Shown: in pieces, positions 57,692 to 64,000 of the stretch
How positions within the stretch are numbered: position 1 is the stretch's first letter
How the letters are laid out: each line of letters opens with the position of its first letter
Source: Craterilacuibacter sinensis
GTDB lineage: Bacteria; Pseudomonadota; Gammaproteobacteria; Burkholderiales; Chromobacteriaceae
NCBI RefSeq assembly: GCF_009831765.1
Contig: NZ_WSSB01000002.1
Coordinates: 1 to 64,000 of the forward strand
DNA length: 64,000 nt
Direction: 5' to 3'
Program-made: the position numbers and the translations under genes
The notes under the pieces: model-generated
Told to the model about the DNA's origin: nothing
Seen by the model: only the letters and a program-made list of their open reading frames with translations
Database searches by the model: none

Positions 57692-59665
57692 TTACTGCGG
57701 ACGCTGGCGATAGAAAGTCAGCGGCATGGTAACCGGCACGTCGGATGGCGGCGGCGTTTTCAGTACATGTTTCTTCATCGTGCCCATCACATGCATTTCA
57801 CACGGACGGCAATCAAAAACCAGGGTATAGGTCTCGTTTCCAGACTTGAGTGTCATCGGGTCGGCACGTACCTGCCCCATCACCCCTTTTACGCCCTTGG
57901 CCTGCTTGGGGCACAGATTGAAGCTGTAACGCAGGCAATGCTTGGTGATCATCAGGCTGACTTCACCCTCTTGCTGATGCGCCTCGTAAGCCATGTCCAT
58001 GACTTCGACCCCATGCTTGCGGTAAAACTGCCACGCCAGCGGGTTGTAGACATTGGCCAGATAGCTGAGCGTTTTCTCCGGATAAGCAACCGGCGGCTCG
58101 ACCGCCGCTTTGCGTAGCTGGCGTGGCCAGGCGGCAACGCGTGCGGCCTCCAGTCTGGCTATTGCCTCACGGCGCAAGGCATTAATGGTGGCGCTCGGCA
58201 CAAACCATGGCTGCCGTAATCTCAGCTCGATATCATGTGCGCAGAACATGGTATTGCCGAGCTTGCCCAGATTGTCGCGCAAACCCGACTCTGCGCGCGC
58301 TGCATCCTTCGCCGGCTCCAATGCCATGTCGGCAGCCACTTCCACCTGCACACCGTCGCTATCGGTCAGCGATAGCAGCAAGCCCTTGTCGTTATCGCTC
58401 AACGTGAGCCATACCCCGACTTTGCGCTCGGCCGATTTTTTCAGCAGCGCCAACTCCCAGGCATGATCGCGGTTACGACAGATATCGGTACCCGGCTTCA
58501 AGCCCTTAAGCAGGGAGACATCATGTGGCTCGACCCGCCAGATTTCACCTTCGCCACCACGCCCGATCTTTTTCACGGTATTGGCGTGAAAGCCGACCAC
58601 TTCACGCTTCTGCATGAAATTCAGGCCGTCACCGTTGTGCAGTTCTTCCTTTGCCTCCAGTTCGAACCAGTCCTGTCCCACCTTGGTAACGACGCCCAAA
58701 CCCAAACCGACAAATTTGGGCGAATCGAAAGCACCGATATCGACCTTGCGCCCGGTGGCGAAATAATCAGTGGCACCGCGATGGAAGGTTTTGTCCGGGT
58801 CCGGCGCAAAGAAGATCTCGCTATCGCCGCTGGATGCACGCGCAAGTTCAGGCCGGCGTTCAATGATTTCGTCGAGCAGCAAGCGGTAATGTGCGGTGAT
58901 GTTTTTGACGTAGGACACATCCTTGTAGCGCCCTTCTATCTTGAACGAGCGTACTCCCGCATCAACCAGCGCTTCCAGATTGGCGCTCTGGTTATTGTCC
59001 TTCATCGATAGCAGGTGCTTGTCGAATGCCACGACCCTGCCCTGATCATCGGTCAGGGTGTAAGGCAGACGGCAGGACTGCGAGCAATCACCACGGTTGG
59101 CACTGCGGCCATTATCGGCATGACTGATATAGCATTGCCCGGAAAATGCAACGCATAAAGCGCCATGAATAAAGTACTCGATGGCAGCCCCGTCACCTAC
59201 CGCCGCAGAAATCTGCCGTATCTGCGGAATGGTCAGTTCACGTGCCAACACCAGCTGTGAAAACCCGCTATCGGACAGAAAACGGGCTTTTTCCACACCG
59301 CGTATATCGCATTGGGTCGAGGCATGCAGCTGGATAGGCGGCAAATCCATTTCCAGAATGCCCATATCCTGCACAATCAGCGCATCGACGCCGGCATCGT
59401 ATAGCTGGTGGATCAGGGCACGGGCAGGTTCTAGCTCGGCCTCATGCAAAATGGTATTGAGCGTAACAAAAATGCGGGCATGGTAGCGATGGGCAAACCG
59501 CACCAGCTCGGCGATGTCGGCCACACTATTACCGGCATTATGTCTTGCCCCAAAGCTGGGTCCGCCTATATACACCGCATCCGCGCCATGCAAAATGGCC
59601 TCGCGCCCTATTTCAGCGGTTTTGGCAGGCGACAGAAGCTCCAGCTGGTGCGATAGCAGACTCAT
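57692..59665 (-). CDS. rlhA: 23S rRNA C2501 hydroxylase, peptidase U32 family
   Basis: A 657-residue U32-family protein. The N-terminal barrel has LLSPAKTAEIGREAILHGAD and YIGGPSFGAR. The family cysteine motif is in NRGDCSQSCRLPY, followed by SMKDNNQSANLEALVDAGV and FKIEGRYKDVSYVKNIT. The extra C-terminal region of about 220 residues ends with CLRYSFNLCPKQ and FDCRPCEMHVMG cysteines, as in E. coli RlhA (YdcP), and separates it from the shorter TrhP (YegQ). ATG at 59665. Confidence 0.88.
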   Translation of the reverse strand: MSLLSHQLELLSPAKTAEIGREAILHGADAVYIGGPSFGARHNAGNSVADIAELVRFAHRYHARIFVTLNTILHEAELEPARALIHQLYDAGVDALIVQDMGILEMDLPPIQLHASTQCDIRGVEKARFLSDSGFSQLVLARELTIPQIRQISAAVGDGAAIEYFIHGALCVAFSGQCYISHADNGRSANRGDCSQSCRLPYTLTDDQGRVVAFDKHLLSMKDNNQSANLEALVDAGVRSFKIEGRYKDVSYVKNITAHYRLLLDEIIERRPELARASSGDSEIFFAPDPDKTFHRGATDYFATGRKVDIGAFDSPKFVGLGLGVVTKVGQDWFELEAKEELHNGDGLNFMQKREVVGFHANTVKKIGRGGEGEIWRVEPHDVSLLKGLKPGTDICRNRDHAWELALLKKSAERKVGVWLTLSDNDKGLLLSLTDSDGVQVEVAADMALEPAKDAARAESGLRDNLGKLGNTMFCAHDIELRLRQPWFVPSATINALRREAIARLEAARVAAWPRQLRKAAVEPPVAYPEKTLSYLANVYNPLAWQFYRKHGVEVMDMAYEAHQQEGEVSLMITKHCLRYSFNLCPKQAKGVKGVMGQVRADPMTLKSGNETYTLVFDCRPCEMHVMGTMKKHVLKTPPPSDVPVTMPLTFYRQRPQ

Positions 59666-59875
59666 TAAACATCCTTGGGGCAAAAATAGTTGGGCACAAA
59701 CAGGCAAGGGGCGGAAGTATAGCGGAATCAGACACTTGGATAAACAAGTACACCCGGTATCCGCCAGATAAAGCGCTACGGCTGCAGGATCTGGCTTGAA
59801 TCAAGGCTACTGTAAAGAACAAGTAAATATGCGATACTTTGGCGTTATTATTATGAAGCAGGCATGAGGCTGAGC

Positions 59876-60535
59876 ATGGATTTCGAAAAAGCACGATTCA
59901 ATATGATTGAGCAGCAGATCCGTCCGTGGAATGTACTCGACACCGATATTCTGGATCTGATGTTTCACGTGAAACGCGAAGATTTTGTCAGTGAAGCGCT
60001 GCGCACCCTCGCTTTTACCGACAATGAACTGCCGTTGCCCAATGGCAGCCTGATGCTGCAGCCCAAAATCGAAGCACGCATGCTGCAAGACCTGAACGTG
60101 CAGCCGACAGACAAAGCATTGGAGATCGGTACAGGCTCCGGCTATGTCACGGCACTATTGGCTAGTCTGGCCAGCCATGTTTACAGCGTGGAAATCGATG
60201 CCAAGCAGCGCGAACGCGCGGCAGAAAACCTCAAGCAAGTTCGTTTGCAAAACATCACTCTGCTTGAAGGCAATGGTGTCTCCGGTTTGCCGGCCCATGC
60301 GCCTTATGATGTCATTTTCGTGGGTGGATCGCTGCCCGTGGTTCCCGATGAGCTCAAGCAGCAGCTGGCCATCGGTGGACGCATGATGATTGTCACCGGC
60401 GACCTGCCTGTTATGCGTGCCCTGCTGATCAAGCGTGTAAGCGAGCAGGACTTCAGCAGCGAAGAAATGTTCGATACTTGCGTCGCTCGCCTTGAACACG
60501 CAGAAGCCGTCGAACCAGAACGCTTCGTTTTCTGA
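59876..60535 (+). CDS. Protein-L-isoaspartate O-methyltransferase-like methyltransferase
   Basis: A 219-residue SAM methyltransferase of the PCMT family. FNMIEQQIRPWNV opens it, and motif I LEIGTGSGYVTALLA (about 83-97) binds SAM. YDVIFVGGSLPVVPDEL is the post-I region, where Pcm would have GAA..PP. It may repair isoaspartate or act on another substrate. A parS-like site (59961-59976) is embedded in codons about 29-34. The ATG at 59876 follows GAGG. Confidence 0.82.
   Translation: MDFEKARFNMIEQQIRPWNVLDTDILDLMFHVKREDFVSEALRTLAFTDNELPLPNGSLMLQPKIEARMLQDLNVQPTDKALEIGTGSGYVTALLASLASHVYSVEIDAKQRERAAENLKQVRLQNITLLEGNGVSGLPAHAPYDVIFVGGSLPVVPDELKQQLAIGGRMMIVTGDLPVMRALLIKRVSEQDFSSEEMFDTCVARLEHAEAVEPERFVF
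59961..59976. other. parS-like site within the Pcm-like gene
   Basis: TGTTTCACGTGAAACG matches parS at 15 of 16 positions. It is translated as part of LMFHVKRED. Confidence 0.75.
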
Positions 60536-60861
60536 TGGTGCGCGAAATCCGTGCCGGCGAACTGTCGGACTGGCTGACAGACGATCAACGTCCCCAGCCC
60601 TTGCTGCTTGATGTGCGAGAACCATGGGAAGTCGAAATTGCCCATATTGCCGGCTCCCGTACTATTCCTATGCACCTTGTTCCGCTACGCATGAACGAAT
60701 TGCCGGACGACACGCCCATCGTCACCATCTGCCATCATGGTGTACGCAGCTTTCAGGTGGCGCTTTATCTGAAAAATGCCGGGTTCGACGATGTGCAAAG
60801 TCTGGCAGGCGGTGTCGAAGCATGGGCATCTGCCATTGATCCAGCCATGGCACACTACTGA
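60535..60861 (+). CDS. Single-domain rhodanese-like protein
   Basis: A 108-residue rhodanese domain with LLLDVREPWEVEIAHIAGS and the active-site loop ICHHGVRS. The usual catalytic Cys position is the C of ICHHGVRS (about 63), consistent with a sulfurtransferase of the GlpE/PspE type. Its ATG overlaps the preceding TGA by one base, so it is translationally coupled to the methyltransferase gene. Confidence 0.88.
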   Translation: MVREIRAGELSDWLTDDQRPQPLLLDVREPWEVEIAHIAGSRTIPMHLVPLRMNELPDDTPIVTICHHGVRSFQVALYLKNAGFDDVQSLAGGVEAWASAIDPAMAHY

Positions 60862-60930
60862 ACAACAAGCAGATGCCGTATTTGACAACAAACCGGGCCG
60901 CCTTGAGCGGCTCTTTTCTATAGTGCACCC

Positions 60931-61629
60931 ATGTCAGAACTGAATTATCTCGATACTGCCCTCTCACGGGTTCATCCGGCATGGCTTGCCACTTTCAGGC
61001 AAGCCGATATCGCACACCAGTTACAGCAAATTGACCAAGCACTGACAAAACGCACTCAGGCGGGGGAAATCATCTATCCGCCACGTGATGCCATTTTTGC
61101 GGCTCTGGGCAAAGCACCAGACAAAATACGGGTCGTGATCCTGGGACAGGATCCCTACCACGGTGACGGAGAAGCCATGGGCCTTAGCTTTTCCGTACCA
61201 GACGGCGTCCGTATTCCACCTAGTCTGCGCAATATCTATAAGGAAATAGCCAGTGACCTTGCCCTGAGTCTGCCAACGTCCGGCAATCTTTCAGGCTGGG
61301 CAGACCAAGGCGTTTTGCTACTGAACAGTGTTTTGACGGTAGCTGCCAATCAGGCGGGCAGTCATGGAAAACTGGGTTGGCAGCATGTTTGCGATGCCCT
61401 GCTCGATACGCTTAACCGGGAAAACCCGGGCTGCGTCTTTTTGCTCTGGGGAAACTGGGCGCAAAGCAAGGCAAAGCGAATCGACAGCCAGCGCCATGCG
61501 GTTTTTTGTGCGGCTCACCCTTCTCCCTTGGCGGCCTATCGTGGTTTTTTTGGCTGCCGCCATTTTTCGCAAGCCAATGCCTGGTTACAGGCACATGGTT
61601 ATGCTGCCATCGACTGGTCTGCAAAATAA
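60931..61629 (+). CDS. ung: Uracil-DNA glycosylase, family 1
   Basis: A 232-residue glycosylase with the water-activating motif GQDPYHGDGEAMGLSFSVP (about 70-88) and the leucine-loop motif HPSPLAAYRGFFGCRHFSQAN (H-P-S-P-L, quoted from its first 20). It removes uracil from DNA. It is the last gene before the candidate replication origin. Confidence 0.96.
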   Translation: MSELNYLDTALSRVHPAWLATFRQADIAHQLQQIDQALTKRTQAGEIIYPPRDAIFAALGKAPDKIRVVILGQDPYHGDGEAMGLSFSVPDGVRIPPSLRNIYKEIASDLALSLPTSGNLSGWADQGVLLLNSVLTVAANQAGSHGKLGWQHVCDALLDTLNRENPGCVFLLWGNWAQSKAKRIDSQRHAVFCAAHPSPLAAYRGFFGCRHFSQANAWLQAHGYAAIDWSAK

Positions 61630-62859
61630 CATATCTTCCGCGCTTGCAATATGCAAGCGCCCCTCATCCCGGCATCCTTACGGTGCGGTAAAGCCTGTAT
61701 TTCATTCATTTGGCTCTAAACAGACAGTCCACCTGTTATCTGCTGGGCTCTGTTAAGCGCAGCAAGCTGGCTGTACACGCTTTTCGCTATCGCTGCCTCA
61801 TCACCCCCAGTTAAAAGCCGTAGCGTCCTTGCAGCCGCCTTTAGCGGCTCATCATCTTTAGCCCAAGCCGGCTACGTCATCACCGATTCCGTTCATACCC
61901 AGCCTTGATGTGGATAAGTTCAGGAATCTACTCAGTCAACACCGTTTGCAAGCGTGATGCTGGGTATGAATCTGCTACTCCCCGCCGTTTCTACAGTCTA
62001 TTTCTCACTGTGTAGTAGAGAAAACCGGATTTTTATCAGCCTGTTTGCCGGTAAAAAAGTTGTTCACAAGCTTGCCCATCCGGATTTGCATTCAGCTTGC
62101 TCTATTGCTTGCAAGATCAAAACTCAATGTTGAGCAGCTTGCGTTATCACGCACAGCAAACAAAAAAACAGTAACACTCTGTTTTTAAACGATTTATGTA
62201 TTTTTGCAGATCATCCTCTGTGGGTAATCATGCCGCGATAGGTGAAACCTATTGCCAATGGTCTATTTCGTATAGCTGTGTACTTCAAGCCTTGACCTTG
62301 CCAAGTACTTTTTGTAGACCGCTTTTTGAAAACGTTCTGTTTGGCAAGGTTGTTCAAGGGTTAGGTTTTTTAGTCTTGTTTTATTCATATAAAAACTGAT
62401 GAAGCTTGATGAAGTAGGTGCCCATCTGTTGATAAGTCAATTTTATCCTTTAAATTCAATCAACTAAGTTCGCTGCGAGCTTGTTTGCCCTTGCTGTTTT
62501 TAGCTTGGATGGCTTGTGGGTAATTTTGCATGCTTAGTTGGTAAGACTCTTATCCACATGCTGTACGTGCTTGTTTGTGTCTGCGCATGTATATGTTTTT
62601 TTGCCTGCTCATCATTGCTTCACTAAGTTCTCTTATTAAAATTGATGATACTGATGAAGGCGGCTAATTTTGTGGGTAAGCGGTAAAAATCCAATAAAAT
62701 CATGGCTTAGAGCTGTGGATTAGCTATGGATAGTTTGGGTTGTCTGAGGTCTGACAGCTTGTGGGTAGTTCTCATAAAAGTTTTCCACAACGACTTATGC
62801 ACATTCAGTTTGCTGTGTTTAGCTTGGTTAACGACAGCCTCCCTCGTACAATGCGCGGC
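61630..62859. other. Candidate replication origin (oriC) with DnaA box cluster
   Basis: A 1.2 kb gene-free region. Perfect DnaA boxes (TTATNCACA) lie at 61909-61917 (reverse), 62550-62558 and 62795-62803. One-mismatch boxes are at 62060, 62219, 62427, 62515, 62671, 62714 and 62781. AT-rich stretches suitable for unwinding occur at about 62155-62205 and 62365-62460. GATGAAG/TTGATGA words repeat near 62398-62415 and 62640-62660. Bases shift from A/C-rich to T/G-rich on the plus strand within the region. No reading frame here is credible. Confidence 0.72.
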
Positions 62860-63819
62860 ATGATAAACGTGCTGATTGTGCGTACTTCGTCGATGGGCGA
62901 CCTTATCCACACCTGGCCGGCCATTACCGAACTGCTTGCGCACTACCCCAACCTGCGGCTGTCCTGGATGGCCGAAGAAAATTTTTGCGATATTGCCGGC
63001 CTGCATCCGGGTATCTCTGATGTGATTCCCATTGCCTGGCGTCGCTGGCGTCGATCCTTGCTGTCTCCTGCTACCTGGTCCGAGATAGGGGCTTTGCGTG
63101 CACGATTGCGTGCTACGCATTGGGACTGTGTTCTGGATAGCCAGGGCCTGGTGAAAAGCGCTATTCCGGCCCGCCTGGCCGGAGGAACGCTGGTGGGTTA
63201 CGACAGGCAAAGTATTCGTGAGCCTTTGGCCAGCCTGTTGTATGACAAAAAAATGGCTGTAAGCCGTAAATTGTCTGCCATAGAACGCAACCGGCAATTG
63301 TTTGCCCGTGCATTCGGCTATCAGTCGGGCGGCGCACCATGCTTCGGCATAGATAGGGGGGAGCGTCCCGACTGGTTGCTTGTGGATAACTATGCCGTGC
63401 TATTGCACGCGACCAGCCGCGAGTCAAAGGAATGGCCTGAAACCAGTTGGGTGACGCTGGGGACCTGGCTTAATACACAGGGTGTACAGAGCATCCTGCC
63501 ATGGGGTAATGAGCGCGAGCGTGTACGCGCCCTGCGCCTGGCTGAGGCGATTGATGGTGCTGTCGCGGCACCGCGCTTGCGTTTGCGTGAGGCTGCGGGC
63601 TTGCTAGGGCACGCACGGGCTGTGATTGGTGTCGATACCGGCCTGACTCATCTGGCCAATGCGCTCGATGTACCACTAGCTGCAATTTATACCGATACCG
63701 ATCCGGCTTTGACTGGTATCGTTGAAACGGCCTGTGCCCGTAATCTGGGCAATATCGGTATCTGCCCTACGCCGCAAGAGGTTCAGGCTGTGCTGCAGGC
63801 GATATGGAGTGGTGTATGA
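62860..63819 (+). CDS. waaC: Lipopolysaccharide heptosyltransferase I
   Basis: A 319-residue GT9 family transferase. It opens INVLIVRTSSMGDLIHTWPA, the WaaC signature, and has VLDSQGLVKSAIPARLAGG (about 90-108), RESKEWPETSWVTLG and GVDTGLTHLANALDVPLAAI, the ADP-heptose site. It adds the first heptose to Kdo2-lipid A. I start at ATG 62860; an ATG at 62851 is also possible. It overlaps waaA by 4 bases. Confidence 0.92.
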   Translation: MINVLIVRTSSMGDLIHTWPAITELLAHYPNLRLSWMAEENFCDIAGLHPGISDVIPIAWRRWRRSLLSPATWSEIGALRARLRATHWDCVLDSQGLVKSAIPARLAGGTLVGYDRQSIREPLASLLYDKKMAVSRKLSAIERNRQLFARAFGYQSGGAPCFGIDRGERPDWLLVDNYAVLLHATSRESKEWPETSWVTLGTWLNTQGVQSILPWGNERERVRALRLAEAIDGAVAAPRLRLREAAGLLGHARAVIGVDTGLTHLANALDVPLAAIYTDTDPALTGIVETACARNLGNIGICPTPQEVQAVLQAIWSGV

Positions 63820-64000
63820 GCTGGCGCAAGCCCTATTCCTGGCTGTGGATAGGCATAGCGCCCTTGATCAGGTGCTATCTGCGGCGCCGCGGCAGGCGCT
63901 CTCCCGCTTATCTGCAGCACTGGGATGAACGCTTTGCCGAAAACCTGCAGCCTGCGCGCTTAAGTCCGATCTGGATACATGCGGTGTCGGTTGGAGAGAC
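63816..64000 (+). CDS. waaA: 3-deoxy-D-manno-octulosonic acid transferase, N-terminal part (partial)
   Basis: The first 61 codons of a Kdo transferase. The N-terminal hydrophobic anchor WLWIGIAPLI is followed by QHWDERF and the family hallmark SPIWIHAVSVGE at the window edge. It continues past position 64000. The ATGA overlap with waaC indicates a lipid A core operon. Confidence 0.9.
   Translation, partial: MSWRKPYSWLWIGIAPLIRCYLRRRGRRSPAYLQHWDERFAENLQPARLSPIWIHAVSVGE

Noticed and set aside
62196-62399. A 67-codon frame inside the candidate origin.
   Set aside because: It has no ribosome site, no motif and an erratic composition, and it overlaps DnaA boxes.

Overview
The window reads as chromosomal DNA of a GC-rich betaproteobacterium, most likely a member of Neisseriales (Chromobacteriaceae-like). 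This is inferred from the rpmH-rnpA-yidD-yidC-mnmE / dnaA-dnaN-gyrB block, a pyrBI pair with an attenuator leader, a GTP-dependent PEP carboxykinase and the general look of the proteins. No 16S rRNA is present, so the genus cannot be fixed from sequence alone.

Layout. 1-10.5 kb: start of a probable pntA, ugpQ, then the divergent replication block. 10.6-13.7 kb: a degenerate accessory strip (HepT-like remnant, small repeat-rich proteins, orphan XRE regulator) carrying one copy of a ~330 bp structured dispersed repeat. 13.7-28.9 kb: a catabolic island that I read as a sulfoquinovose (SQ) sulfo-Entner-Doudoroff pathway: OmpL/KdgM-type porin, SLC5 symporter, GH31 sulfoquinovosidase with the Arg-x-x-Trp and Tyr sulfonate-binding residues, mutarotase, SDR SQ dehydrogenase, SMP-30 lactonase, IlvD/Edd dehydratase, HpcH/HpaI aldolase, 3-hydroxyisobutyrate-dehydrogenase-type sulfolactaldehyde reductase, TauE/SafE exporter and a LacI regulator. 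A common TAGCGCTA-centred operator sits before every transcription unit of the island. 28.9-31.4 kb holds two wrecked genes (glpF, Old Yellow Enzyme) among ordinary ones. 31.4-49.5 kb is housekeeping and metabolic (RsmE, RarD, a single-chain indolepyruvate:ferredoxin oxidoreductase, pyrBI, pckG) plus a second copy of the dispersed repeat and an unusual operator-like array before an XRE gene. 49.5-64 kb carries argO, a 1389-residue SNF2 protein, HD-GYP, tRNA-Leu, rlhA, ung, and the LPS genes waaC and waaA (cut by the window end).

How it fits together. In the island, SQ glycosides would cross the porin and symporter, be hydrolysed in the cytoplasm, and be oxidised to sulfogluconate. Dehydration and aldol cleavage would give pyruvate plus sulfolactaldehyde. 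The aldehyde would then be reduced to 2,3-dihydroxypropane-1-sulfonate (DHPS) and exported. The presence of a YihU-type reductase instead of a sulfolactaldehyde dehydrogenase makes this a likely hybrid of the Pseudomonas-type sulfo-ED route and the E. coli-type end product.

The replication origin appears not to lie at dnaA. The 1.2 kb gene-free stretch at 61.63-62.86 kb has three perfect and at least seven one-mismatch DnaA boxes. Three parS-like sites lie at 43.1, 57.7 and 60.0 kb, and the plus strand changes from A/C-rich to T/G-rich near 62 kb. Together these place a candidate oriC about 57 kb from dnaA.
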